This document shows, piece by piece, positions 21,804-34,300 of a stretch of DNA of 64,000 nt. The notes under the pieces were generated by a model. The model saw only the letters and a list, made by a program, of their open reading frames with translations. It was not told where the DNA came from and did no database searches. The position numbers and the translations under genes were made by a program. The stretch comes from Hordeum vulgare subsp. vulgare (taxonomy: Eukaryota; Streptophyta; Magnoliopsida; Poales; Poaceae): NCBI RefSeq assembly GCF_904849725.1, contig NC_058522.1, positions 231,111,084 to 231,175,083 of the forward strand. Direction: 5' to 3'. Every line of letters starts with the position of its first letter. Within the stretch, counting starts at the first letter, position 1.

Positions 21804-22470
21804 AGTGGTAGAAACAAAATTTCCCTTTTGTATTTTATCAATCCTAGACGGACTTTGTTTTACTATTTCGGTAATTGGGTCCTTTTCTTTTAGTACTTTC
21901 AAAGAATTACCTACACTGGAACTCAACTTAGTCACCTTGCACCTTTTTATCCAAATTTTCAAATTGTTCTATAGCTGGCATTTTGTTTTCAATGATATCT
22001 AACCTTTTGCATAAGGTGTTCGAGAGTCAATGTCGTTTGATAATAGTAATAGGTGGTGCTCCCACTGAATTCCCCATAGAATTAAAGGTATCCAAAGGGT
22101 GACTACTCAAAAACATTCCTCCACTAATAGTATCAAGCACAAATCTATACCAAGTAGTAACACCCATATAGAAATTTCAAAGAATAACAATGGTGGATTG
22201 TTTATGAGTAGATATATTTCGGCCATCACAAGTCCTATACCAAGCATCTTTTCAACTCTCGCCACCACGTTATTTAAAATAAAAAATTTATTTCAAGGGT
22301 AGAAGCAACAAGCAAAGAACTAGCCATAATATCAAGCAAGATAGTAACGCAAATCTATTTGGTATTTTAATGAAAATATATAAAGTAGACTAATAAATAA
22401 AAAGACAAGGAAAATAAAACAAGCAAATTGATAAATGTTTGCGAAGGCAGCTAGGTTATTTTGCGAAGCC
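21804..22470 (-). pseudogene. Gag remnant and leader of Athila-like element D
   Basis: This lies just inside the tRNA-Asp primer site of D. In one minus frame a fragment reads NFYMGVTTWYRFVLDTISGGMF-like around 22090-22200 (split by a stop). It resembles the Athila gag block that ends in a conserved SGG. The frame decays on both sides, and the left end merges with the 260-bp MITE at 21803. Confidence 0.5.
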
Positions 22471-22488
22471 TCTCCGGCAACGGCGCCA
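22471..22488 (-). other. Primer-binding site of element D (tRNA-Asp type, one mismatch)
   Basis: The minus strand reads TGGCGCCGTTGCCGGAGA, differing at one base from the tRNA-Asp complement used by element B. Confidence 0.88.
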
Positions 22489-22992
22489 CAAATCCTTCTA
22501 CTACTTGGCATGGGTGTTGGGTTTTCCCCGAAGAAGAGGGGATGAAGTAGTCTAAAAATAGATAGTATTTCCCTCAATTAAGAACCAAGGTTTATCAAAC
22601 CAATGGGATACACCACACAAATAGTTTCAATAGTACGTGCACACACACAAAGCAAATGCTCGTATCCAATGAAGGCAAGAGGGTTCTCCATCCCCATGTT
22701 CCTGCAAATTGTGATGATTAAATCTGGCAATGATAGATAGATGATAAAATATAATAATGAGTAAATAGAAATATCAAGATAAATGTATTTTTGGTATTCA
22801 ATAGGCGAAGTGGACCTGGAGGCCATAGAGTTTAGTAGATGCATCTCTCTCATAAACATAATACGGTGGGTAGAAATATTACTGTTTGGCAATTGATAGA
22901 AAAGCGCATAGTTTGCGATTGCGTTTCTTCATGGAATAATTCATATATAGGCATTACGCCCATGATAAGTAGGTTGTTAAACTTACTAACAC

Positions 22993-23018
22993 CTACTACT
23001 ACTACTACTACTACTACT
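22993..23018. repeat. (CTA)n microsatellite in LTR D
   Basis: About eight to nine CTA units in the first part of LTR D. Confidence 0.93.
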
Positions 23019-23136
23019 CCACTTGTTGATTCCTATCTAGCATGCATCACAAGGTGTTAAATTCATAACAAACACAATAATGCTTCGAGCAAGATGACAT
23101 AATGCAGACAATATAAGAAAAATTAATATGTTTAGA

Positions 23137-26100
23137 TGTGGGGACCCCGACTTACGAGTCGAGATCGCCGAATGAACGTGCTAAGTGATCCCAAAGATCT
23201 ATGCTCAATGAACACACATATACTGAATATTAAGAGTCCTACATCCATACATACCGTTTGATACAACAAATTACCATTGCAGTCAAGTCTTACAAATATA
23301 GGGCCTTGAGGGCCAACACACCAAACTGGACCAGTAGCGGAACATCGTCGAAAGCGTGAACCCATGCCATCAGCCTTAACCTACACGCATTCTGACTGGG
23401 AAGCGTCCTAGCTCGCAAGAACGTCACCGAGTTACTCTTCACCATGTCATGTTCTCTCATACATGGTTAATGAAATAACCAGTGGCAAGCGAATGAGTAC
23501 TTTTGATTGTACTCGCAAACAGCCCATGATATGAACAATGCAAGTGAGGGATAACAATAACATGCTTCTTTGGTGGATATCTTCTTGGTGGTAAATAAAC
23601 ATGATCATAGGTGTGCATCATAAGTAAAATTTCTTTTGAAGAACAGGTTACAGATATCAATATATGTGTCACGGGCAGAACCATCCGGGTTCACCCTATA
23701 TGCCAAGTCACCAAACTTGGTTATATCAAATCTTTCATGTTAACACCATATAACACATACGCACACACACTTGGTTTAAGCGGAAACGACTGGACGTAGT
23801 TTAAGCAGCACCACCCAACTGTCCTTAACCATGGACACGACTATTCGAATAGTTTTACACTCTGGAGAGGTAGTACGCTGGACCCACGAGATCCGGGAAA
23901 CTTCCGTGTCATCCACGAGTCGTGGTATATAACATACCCGAGGTAAGTACCCGATCAATGCCTTTCTTTTGACGATACTATCCAAAGAGGTCCACTCGAT
24001 TGGTACCCAGCCCACATGTTGTACGTCTTAGGAGCACCGACTCCGGACAGTATCAACCATGCGGGGACCAACGGTGTGCATGGACACGTAAAAATGGCAT
24101 AGTCGCCCTACCTGGCCCGACCCCATCACGAGAGTGACCACACATCACTCCCGCCACTAGTAATGTGGCTCTTTGCTAGCACCGACGTGAGTAATCAACA
24201 CATCCCCGTCCCATAAGGGGTAACGTGGTCGTACATGTAAGGTTGGGACGGTCGACACATCATAAATCTAATCCCATTTCCGAAACCATACTCACACAAA
24301 TACCCGGTGCACCACTTCACAAAAGTGGCCACCTAACTCATCATCACCCTCGGGCATTAGTGGCACCCGATGGGGTTTTCATAGATCTTTGATTTATACC
24401 AACAACATGTTCATGCTAATATTATTCTAACTTTACTTGTCAACATGATACTAGCATGACCCTTATAGGTGGTAGGATCAAGCTCAATGCATGTGCTCCG
24501 GAGGAGCCATCGGTAACATCACTTCAATGATTTACCAACACTTATGATCATATGCAACGGAAATATTTGCTACACTAACATGCATCATAACATATGCTCA
24601 GACATGGTCAAAGGGCTGCTTGCCTTGCTCACATAAGTCCTCGGGGTCTTCGAGGTCTTCCGCTCTAACTCCGAGTACTCCGTCTACCCGTCAACTATCG
24701 TCGGAAACAACCACTTTAAGCTACACTGGAGGCAGAAATAAAAGTGCTACATAAATAGAAGTTATATTTTTCTTGGACCTCTTTGGTCATAAGAAAAATA
24801 CATGAAGCTTGCCATATGAGATTTGGATCACTAGGGATTTCTCAATGTAGGAAAGGAGGAGTAGGGGATTCTTTATGAAGCCCACAAAAAATTTTATGAT
24901 AAAAACGAGTGGACGCACTCATTTAACAGACAACAATTTTAGAAATATTTAGGAAGTTGTTTCACTGGATTTGGAGTTGAAATGATTATTCTATGGATTT
25001 TCTAATACTAGATAGATAACAATAGGAAGCTATTCATTTAATGCAACAGAATAAAGCCTGATAAAAATGTTGACCAAGGCTTCAAAAATAGATCATGATA
25101 ATAGATGGCTCTCGAAATTGGAATCACTCCATTTGGAGTTGATTTGAATCCTACAGGATTTTTGAAAGGGGAGCTAGACGCATTCAAAACTACATTTGAA
25201 TAATAATGAATAGAAAGGTTGCTTGGAAAAATGTGCAAGGCACATATTTGGACAGGCCTGAATTTTAGGAATTTACAGGAGTTTGAATCAAACAAATTGG
25301 AGTTAAAATGAATTTTATATGGATTTATGAATCTATCAGAAAAAGAAAAGAGATAAACAAATGGAACCACTTAAGGTTTATCCGACGCTCAGGGCACAGA
25401 ATAGCCACTGGGCCGGCCAGACTGCGCGGGCTCTCAGATGCTGCTGGCGCACTTTAGGAATACGCCTTTCAAGCGGGGAGGCGACAAGATGGAGGTGCGC
25501 CTCCACTTACGGGGTTGGGCCCGACCCTGGCTGCCGCTCATGGGCGGGGCCTACCCGCCAGGTTCTTACCCTACCTCGCACGGTCAGAGGAAGACCAGGG
25601 GAGGCGAGCCAGTCGCGCCAGCGCTTGCCCCCGGCGGCACGAGCCACCTCCGCCGAAGCCGAGCGCACCGGCGAGCTCGTGCGGCCGCGCCGCGTCCGAC
25701 CAGCCCCTACGCACCGGCGGGGAGAGCTGCAGCGGCACCGGCTGGGTGGCTGTGAGGGAGGCAGACGTCCCTCACGGCCTCGGGCGCGCGGCGCCTAGGG
25801 AGGAGATGGGGGTGCTGAGGGGGCTGACGCGATGGGGAGGACATGCCGGAGAGTCCACGGGGCGAGGGGAAGCACCGATAGCTCGCATCTTGCACGGTGG
25901 CCGGTGGCTGCTTCGTCCATTGCCGCATACGCATGGCACATGAGGAGAAATGGATGTGCTAGGGGTGCTCCAGGGAGAGAGGGAGAGGAGAAGGAGCATC
26001 AGAGGCTCGGGGAGAGAGGAGATAAAGGAGAGGGCGACGCGGTGGAGCTCGGGAGCTCTGTGGATGTTCTGAGCGCAGTGAGAGCACGCGTGCCAGAAGG

Positions 26101-28030
26101 GGTTTGGAGGCAAGATGGCGTCGAGGGGGGTTTGACTGGTCAAAGGGAATCCCGTGGCGTGCTGAGACAAGTTGTGGTCGCCTGAATCGAGCCGCATGAA
26201 GGAGACAAGGTGCAGAGCACCGTTTCTGCACTCCAGGGAGGTGGTCACCACCCCACTTGATGTCCTGGGCCACCCCTTGGCTAGGCCAGGGTGTCAAACA
26301 TGCAAGGCATGCATGCCAACATGCATTGGTAGAGTTCGGACAGATATGGAGCTGGTTTGAATTGGTTTGGACTCTGATCAAGTTTGCAGCAGCAAACTTG
26401 GGGCTGGCATAAGTGGTTTTCAGAGGGGAGACTAGGGGTGAAACCATGTCTAGCATCATCTGGTATAGAAGGACTACACCACTGCAAAGTTTCAGCTCAA
26501 GCAAGGGAGAGCAGCTAGCACTTGCTGTACAAAGCTATATTTCAGCTAAAAATGAACTCGCAGATGTGCTGCTCATTTTCTCGACGTGAGCATGCCATAT
26601 CTTGGATTGAAATGAAGCATTGACATAGTAGGGAGGCTCTGGAAAGAATTGGGGGCCTTATCTTAAGCAGAGGTGTGGCAAGAGGGGTAAAGAGGGTGAT
26701 TCCAAGGGTAAAATGAGGAATAGTTACATAGAGCCTCTCTCCAATAATTGACCAGTGGCCATGGAAATGTTACTCGAGGTAAAATGTAACTATATGAAGC
26801 TGTGGTAGAAAGTTGAGCTCAAGAGTTAAAGTGGAAGGGGCCAAAGTAGTTCATAAAGTGAATGCACACAAGGTGTTTAATGAGTGATAGAGCAACCAGA
26901 TGGACTTCAATGGATATGATACTTAACATGATCAAATAATAGATGAAAATAAGCTTGGACACCAAATTTGGGATTTGGTGGAGAAGGTTTCCAATGTAGA
27001 CTTGGAAAACCCATGAAATGGGCAGAAATGGCTTTCTACTTACAAAACTATTCAAATCAATTCCCACAAATCCAATATTTGGTGAGGGGGGCATTATTTG
27101 AGCATTAAGGCATGCACAAATAGTTTGGGTTCAAATGGATAAACTTTATAACGTAAAGTTTCCCAAAGTCAGAAATCAATAGAGAGGGTTTTGAGGGGAT
27201 TAGGACAAGTTCTTCTATTGTCCTTGATGCACCACTTGGTGTGGATGCATTTTTAGAGTATAAGAACATGTCCACCAAATTTGAGCACAATTGAAGACAC
27301 TTGACAATGTAGAGTTGCTCAAATTTGGATCTGGCCAGATAGGGTTTTAGAATAATTATTGGAGTCAAATCAACTTGGATTGAGATCAAACTTGGCAAGA
27401 TCATCAAACATATCATAGGTGACATGCTGGAATTTTACTGGAATTTGTTGAGAATATTTCTTATAGAAATATTCCAGAAGATTGAAATAGGCAGGAAGGG
27501 TTTTGCCCAATATTTTGAACATCACCGTGTGTTGAAACTCATAAATATGAAATATATATATCCACTGAGTTTCCTTAAATTTCTCAAATATTTTGGAAGT
27601 AATAAGAATAACTTTCCTTCAAAAGAGTCCATTTCTGGCCTCACGGGAAGGCTTTTAAATAAAATAGTAAAATAACATTTAAAATAATAATATACTGGTT
27701 TTGGGAAGTCATTTTGATAATGGGTTTTAAATAAAATAATTGGTGCAAAATAAATTCCCTAATTTGAGGACTTGTAGTACAAATCTCATCTCAGGGGTTT
27801 GAAAGTTTAATTCAAAGAAATGCTTTGTGTTGAAAATAATATTTGGTAAAAATAGTTGCTGGTCCTAAACACATGGCATGATCATTAGGCAGGAGCTTTG
27901 GGCGAAGGAGGTGAGTTTGCAGAATATCAAGAATTATTGAGAATCAGTACAAGCATTCACAATTTTTTTTAATTGGTCCTAATTTTTGAAATAAGTTAAC
28001 TAGTGGGGAAACTAAACACACGGTGTTACA
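23137..28030 (-). mobile_element. Solo LTR of a chromovirus related to element A (4894 bp)
   Basis: It starts TGTGGGGACCCCGACTTACG, closely matching the LTR start at 9990, and ends CGGTGTTACA, matching the end at 14157. Similarity to LTR A is plain over the first about 1.5 kb and near the other end; the GC-rich island sits at about 25380-26340. Five bases before (TTAGA, 23132-23136) are repeated exactly after (28031-28035). No internal domains or second LTR are present, so it is a solo LTR left by LTR-LTR recombination. It is about 0.7 kb longer than LTR A, mainly in the middle. Confidence 0.9.
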
Positions 28031-28335
28031 TTAGATCACGTCATTTTATCCTTAGTAGCAGCAATACGATAATTGCCTTGCAACTCCTCCTACCACAAGA
28101 TCGAATCCACTACTATGCACCACTCCCTCTGAAGATCTACTCATTTAATTGGCCAAACAAAACTCATACATAGAAAAGTATAGAGAGGTAACAAATTATA
28201 CATAATAGATCAGAAGAGATGTAGTTACTTCCAATGGATAATTTGATCACAAATCCACTATTCATCAGATAACAACAAATGCACCACAATAATTACATAG
28301 AATAGGATTCCAAAGAGATAATTGTATTAAAGATC

Positions 28336-28336
<1 letters not shown>

Positions 28337-28366
<30 letters not shown>
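28337..28366. repeat. (AG)n microsatellite in LTR D
   Basis: A run of AG units with one AA interruption, in the resumed part of LTR D. Confidence 0.93.
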
Positions 28367-28391
28367 CTATCGTTATGGACTCATAGGTCCC

Positions 28392-28724
28392 GTGGGGAAC
28401 TACTCACACATCATCATTGAGGCACAAAGGTTGATGAAGATGGCATCCGTGATGGATTTCTCTTCCGACAAAACTCTGAAAAGGGATCCTAATGGGAACA
28501 TGGAGGAACAAAGGTATCGTAGGTTTAGTGGAACCGAGTTGGTTTATGAAATCAATGTACGATGCATTGATTGCAAAAAAATCAAGGAGTTTTTTGCAAA
28601 ACATTATGATGGGCTAAGAATATCACCTTCCTTTATTACTAGGTATAGATATAGTTATTTGATTTCTTTGACTCAACTTTTTCTTATTGTTATTGTTTTT
28701 GAAGACTTTGAGGGCTCAAATTGA
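28392..28724 (+). CDS. Hypothetical 110-codon ORF bridging LTR D and unassigned DNA
   Basis: The first about 25 codons lie in LTR D sequence read against the element's sense, so they are not gene-derived. The middle (about residues 28-80, 28473-28630) is charged, with EEQRYRRF and a CIDCKKIKEFFAKHYDG stretch, and reads like real protein. The C-terminus turns hydrophobic (YSYLISLTQLFLIVIVF). I recognise no family. It may be a piece of an exon joined by chance to LTR sequence; no splice or promoter evidence supports expression. Confidence 0.3.
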   Translation: MGNYSHIIIEAQRLMKMASVMDFSSDKTLKRDPNGNMEEQRYRRFSGTELVYEINVRCIDCKKIKEFFAKHYDGLRISPSFITRYRYSYLISLTQLFLIVIVFEDFEGSN

Positions 28725-29521
28725 CTTCAAATCCTCTTAAACTGTTATGTGGATTATTAGTTCAACCCAAGTTCACATAAACTAGAAGGAAAAGATGGGT
28801 TTTGCTGCATCCTCTCTAGTACAAATGGAAACATCTTAGTTTTTGGATCTAGAGGTTTACTCATGTTACTTCAAATTCCAAGGGACATGAAACATTTCAT
28901 ATGCTTGTGACAACTATGACCAATCAGGTTTTAATGCAAAACATATTTCACTGCCTTAGGCCTCCACACATGAACATGTTGGAGAAACAAAGTTCGTTGT
29001 GGCAAGTTGAATGGAACACACGATAGAGAGATAAAAACTAAAGACCATGACAAATTTCCAATTTTTTTAGAGGAAATACATCCATTACTCTATATATACT
29101 CCTTACGGATAAATGCACATTTTCCTTGAATTAACTGCCTTGGATACAAAATTAATGAGTGTGAACCTCGGGATTATGTGTAAGTAAATAGTTTTGCAAG
29201 AAAATTTCAAATAAAATTCTTTGTTTGTATCTCCAACTGGAAACACTACAACTAAAGTATAGAACATGTGAGGATACAAAATGTGAGAAAAGCACCCCAC
29301 TGTTCATATACAATACACCAGCAAGGACAAACTCCCAATCGATGTACTCTGTAATGACATGGAGTGACAATTAGGCACCACCATGCCACCGTCAACACAA
29401 GTCTGGAAATGCGACATGGGCATTGAAGAGCACCTTGCATGTGAAGAGAGCAATGAAGTGTGACTTAGTCAAATGGGACCTCATTCATAATATCATTAAA
29501 ATTCAATCGTGTACAACAAGT
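28725..29521. other. Unassigned AT-rich DNA
   Basis: Only short frames without recognisable motifs are present. I see no LTR ends, TIRs or coding domains. Confidence 0.4.
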
Positions 29522-29523
29522 TA

Positions 29524-29604
29524 CTCCCTCCGCCATGTAATATAAGAGTGTTTTTAACACTAGTGGAGTGTCAAAAACGCTCTTATACTATGGGACGGAG
29601 GGAG
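29524..29604. mobile_element. Stowaway MITE, 81 bp (Tc1/Mariner type)
   Basis: The ends are CTCCCTCCG... and ...CGGAGGGAG, with the TIR running on through TATAAGAG-type sequence so that nearly the whole unit is a hairpin. It is flanked by TA on both sides (29522-29523 and 29605-29606), as expected for Mariner-type insertion. The arms differ at several bases, so it is an old copy. Confidence 0.95.
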
Positions 29605-29606
29605 TA

Positions 29607-30081
29607 GCTAACAAGAAAAATCATGTGTCAAGCAAAACTATGACAACACTAATTGTAGTGCATAGTCTTGGTCCAACAATTTGTAGCACATGGAAAAAAG
29701 GGGATGCTTCACTAAATGAAAGCAAATCATTCAGATGGCAAGATGTGACATGTGCTCACTACCATCATATAAAACAATAGTGAATGTAAGGACTCGCAGC
29801 ATGGGAGATAACCACTGAAGTGGCATTAAGATACCATGTATGATATATATGGTTCATATGAACAATCTTTTAAGCCAAAATTTTCATAGACAAAATGAGC
29901 TATGACTCTGTAGTAAGATCACAAGATCAAGAACACAAAACATCTATATACAAAAAATAAATCTGAAAACCTTAGATATGTCATACAAAAAATAAACCAT
30001 AACTCGGATCAACCTTTCACACTATATTAACAAGATGAGAATTTTTCCAACATTTCAAGAGTTAATAGCCAGAAGAAACAC
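29607..30081. other. Unassigned DNA left of element E
   Basis: Non-coding, AT-rich. It is the flank into which element E inserted; no known element is recognised. Confidence 0.4.
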
Positions 30082-30586
30082 TAATAACCCACCAGTATAG
30101 GGGATCGCAAGAGTCTTCGAGTGTAGTATTTCACCCAAATTTAGTGATTCTAAACAAGGGAAGACAAAGAATATTTATTAGTTATAGCAGTTAAGTTATC
30201 AATTCAACCACATGTGGGATATCTTTCTGTAGTAAAATGTTTAGTAGCACAGTAGCAATAGTAACAAGAACAACAACAGTAGTAGTTTTTGATATGTGTT
30301 ACAATAGCAGTAGTAGTAGTAACTTAGCAATGATCAATATGAGAAATGCATATGCATTGGATCAATGATGGATAAGTATGTTGGATGACATTGATAATGT
30401 AACATTTACAACCTAGAGCCACACAAAACTAGCTCCAGTTCTTTAATGTAATGTAGGCATGTATTCCTATATAGTCATACTTGCTTATACTAAGAACTTG
30501 CATGACATAATTTGTCCTACCCTCCCGTGGTAGCGAGATCCAAAGGGAAACTAAAGGATATTAAGGCCTCATTTTCATAGAGAACA
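30082..30586 (-). repeat. Element E 3' LTR, outer part
   Basis: It begins TAATAACCCACCAGTATAG, the TGATAACCC terminus of this LTR type with its G mutated. It continues with phrases typical of the group, up to the F insertion. Bases 30582-30586 (gaaca) are one copy of F's target duplication. Confidence 0.88.
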
Positions 30587-31299
30587 TGAAAGGATCCATA
30601 TGGTTGACTAGAGGGTGGGGTGAATATACAACTAACAAAATTTCAAATTATCTTTAAAGAAATTAGGTTTATAAACAAATAGGTTGTCTAGATATGCAAC
30701 TACGAGAACAACCTATATGATCCTAACAAAAACAATAATAAGCAAGAAGTAGATACAAGTAAAGGTAAGAGATAACCACAAGTGGAAACAATGAAGACGA
30801 GGATGTGTTTTTGAAGTTCCGTCCCTTTGAGGGGAAGTACGCCTCCGTTGGAGCGGTGTGGAGGCACAATGCTCCCCAAGATGCCACTAAGGCCACCGTA
30901 TTCTCCTCACGCCCTCACACGATGCGAGGTGTCATGATTCCACTAAGAGATGCCCTTGAAGGCGGCAATCAAACCTTTACAAACAAGGTTGGGGCAATCT
31001 CCACAACTTCATTGGAGGCTCCCAACAAGACCACGAGGTTTCACCACAATGGAATATGGCTTCGAGGTGACCTCAACTGTCTAGGGTGCTCAAACACCCA
31101 AGAGTAACAAGATCCGCAAGGGATTGGTTGGGGGAATCAAATTTATCTTGGTGAAAGTGTAGATCAAGGTCCTCTTAACCAAACCCTAGAATATTAACAA
31201 GTTTTGTTGGCCAGCGAGAGACATCGGGCTAAAATGGAGATTAGAGAAACAATGGAGCTTAGAGGGTAAACGGTAGGGTTCTGAGGGAATAAGAACCCC

Positions 31300-31308
31300 T
31301 TTATATAG
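31300..31308 (-). promoter_or_regulatory. TATA box of the F 3' LTR (CTATATAAA)
   Basis: The minus strand reads CTATATAAAGGGG. The same box is at 54490-54498 in the 5' LTR. Confidence 0.75.
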
Positions 31309-31362
31309 TGGGGGAGGGAATATGCCCGTTACCCACCCCCTGTGCATGAGCTAGAGCGGTAG

Positions 31363-34300
31363 TGTGACGCCCTCGGTTTAACCGTACGCTAAAAATACAC
31401 GCAAATGCGTACTATCAAACCCAAGGACTCACGGGAAGATATCACAACAAAACTCTAGACATAAATAAAACAATACAAGCTTCATATTACAAGCCACGGG
31501 CCTCGAGGGCTAGAATACAGAAGCTCGATAAACACACGAGTCAGCGGAAGCAACAATATCTGAGTACATACATAAAACATGGGGTGCCTTAGAGAAGGCT
31601 AGCACAAAAGAAACACGATCGAACAAGGCGAGGCCTCCTGCCTGGGAACCTCCTAAACTACTCCTATCTTCAGCGGCCTCCATGAAGAAGACACCATCAG
31701 GATGGCAGACATCGGCAGGAAACTCCACTCCTGGGCTCCATCATCTGGTCGCAGCAACGGATCAAGGGGGCAAAGGGCGAGCAAAGAAACGGTGAGTACT
31801 CATCCAAAGTACTCGCAAGTCTTACATCAGAACTATTCTAAGTATGCATCAGTATCAAAGAAGGGGGTGGTTATATGTGGACTGACTGGAGCAATGCGAG
31901 AAATAGAGAGAGAAGGCCTAGTCCTAGCGAAGACTAGCATCTTCAGGGTGTTGGAGCAATAGACGAGAGTAGAATAGGCTAAACACAATTAATAGTCATA
32001 TTGTTGCAACAATATTACCGTGAGGTCACACCAGAGATCCTCCCTCGACTCCCTGCAAGGAACCGATCCCGGGGCAACTAATTCTAGTTAAGTAACAATT
32101 GTAGTTGTATAAGATCAGGGCACAACTCCAAGTCGTCCTGTAACCGTGGCCACGGCTATCCGAATAGTTAATTTTCATCCCTACAGGGGTGCACCACATG
32201 TCCCGTCACGCTCAATAACACTCTGGCCGGACACACTTTTCTGGGTCATGCCCGGCCTCGGAATATCGACACGTCCCAGCCCCACCTAAGACTCAACAGA
32301 GAGCTCACCCCGCCCGTCTAAATCCTAAGCACAAAGGGTTCGTGGGCCCAGTTCCCCTTCGCGCTCCTGCACGATGCGTGGGCGGCCAACGTCAGTCCTA
32401 GCATCCTTTAATCACAAGCGTGATGCATCTCGGGACCACTCGGGCGCGCGCCGCTACCTTGCTGACATCTGAAAATCTTCGGCTGATACCGCAACGTCGA
32501 GTACCCATAATTCTTCCCACGTAGCCGGTTAGTGCGAAAAGGTCTCCAACCAACCCAGATCAAATACCCAAATCCATTATCATTTTAATTAGGCCATCAA
32601 CACAATCTCACGGGAATCCACCCATCTAACAACTAATCACCAATGATCCCAGTAACCTGGTCGAGTAACTGTGTGGTTGTAACATTGGGGGAATCCGAGG
32701 TATCACCCTTGTTGGATTCCGAGCGATGTATATGTCAAGGTGGGCTTAGAGGAATCACCCTCGGGGGTCCCACACTTGAGGGGTTGCACGACAGAGGCAT
32801 CGTCGGGAATGGTGAAAGAGGAATCACCATCGATAACCACGACCGACTAGCTATACTATAGAGATATCATCAGGAGTACTTAGCGAGGTGTCACCCTCGG
32901 TATCCGATAGTATCTTTGTAGCGTCGTACAACTAAGGGGGTGTTGGGTTGTGTCGGGTCTGGCTCGTCGATCAGGGATCGAGATTTGAAAACAAGCGGGT
33001 CAACTGGACTACGGGTCACAGGGCATGACTGCTCCACCTATACTTAGCAGATTTAAAGGTACAGTACTGAAAGTAGCAGTTCATCAAAACTAGGCTATGC
33101 ATCAGATGTAGGAGCTATCTACAACAGTAGCAAAATACTAATGCAAGCAGTAGAGAGAAAGACATAGGCGATATCAGAATGATCAAGGGGGGTTTGCTTG
33201 CCTTGCTGCTCTGCGGCAAAGGACTGATTGGCAGGATCGTAGATGTACTCGGCAGTAGCGTCAGTCTCGGGGTCTACGGTAAGAAGAGAGGGAAGAAACA
33301 ATAAATAATAGCAACGGTGCACCACAATGCATGACATGGCAAGATGCAGGCTATACATGAGCTAACGCAGCAGCATCCGTCATAGACGGATCGGAAGAAT
33401 ATTTGACAATATTTTCCGGGACTCTAGCTACTACTGGTCGGACGGAAAACGATGGAAATGTTTCACGTTTGCTATAGTAGGGACGCGTGACACACGAATG
33501 GACCGTGTGTCCGGGTTCGTCTCGTTCTGCTCATCAACTTTCATGTTGAAAATATTTTGATGTGACTTACAGATTAATTAATATTAATTTTTAAAGTTTT
33601 ACTAATTATTTAGGAATTAAAAACAGATTTAATTAATTAAATTAAATGCTATTATGACATCAGCATGATGTCACGCTGACATCAACAGTTGACTGGTCAA
33701 CTCGCGAGTGGGTCCCATGCGGCATAGACACAAGTTTTTAATTAAGATTAAAGAGTAATTAATCAAATTAATTTAGTGGGGGACCCACGTGTCATACTCT
33801 AATTATTCTAATTACCTATTTAATTAATTAACTAATTAATTAATATAACTAATTATTAATTTTCCCTTTTTTTATTATTATTACTATTATTATTTTTAGG
33901 GACATGGGCCCCGCGTGTCATTGGGACAACAAGCACACAAACACTACACGCACACACATACACAACACACATACTCACACATCCAGTAATATCTAGTATA
34001 CTTACATACACAAGCATATTGACCTGCATATATACATATTTCATATACATATAGACATTATTGTTATTTTCTCTTTCTATCTAACTCAACTCTCTACACA
34101 TCTCACATCTCTTTGCTTCACAGAAAACTCTCAACAGAGAGAGAGGAGGTTATCTCCACCTCCACCTACAGGGTCCTAATGACGTCGGAACGATAAACTA
34201 ATTGCCGAAACGGAGCCGGGGCGGAAAAACGGAAGGAAGGGGTGGGAGGAGACCATAAAAGAGCTCACCGCGCTGTAGACGTAGCAGTGGCCCGATGTAG

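Larger units (their letters stand above)
22511..28471 (-). repeat. 5' LTR of Athila-like element D, split by a chromovirus solo LTR
   Basis: The LTR begins at TGGGTGTTGGG (22511, or 22515 if TGTTGGG is the end) and runs to 23136. It resumes at 28036 and fades near 28471. Phrases such as 'tatttccctcaattaagaaccaaggtttatc' in the first part and 'ggtcccgtggggaactactcac' in the second recall one known Triticeae Athila-like LTR (WHAM/Sabrina style, from memory). The far end is missing, so no target duplication can be given. Confidence 0.75.

Noticed and set aside
25361..26504. Cluster of long frames on both strands (up to 181 codons)
   Set aside because: They fall in the GC-rich island of the solo LTR and have no recognisable motif.
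30805..31107. 100-codon plus-strand frame resembling 52158-52364
   Set aside because: The similarity is explained by the two being copies of the same LTR, read in antisense; not evidence of a gene.
33780..33860. AT-rich TAATTAAT palindromic tract considered as a separate MITE
   Set aside because: It is present at the same place in both G LTRs (about 42490-42540) and has no target duplication, so it is part of the LTR.
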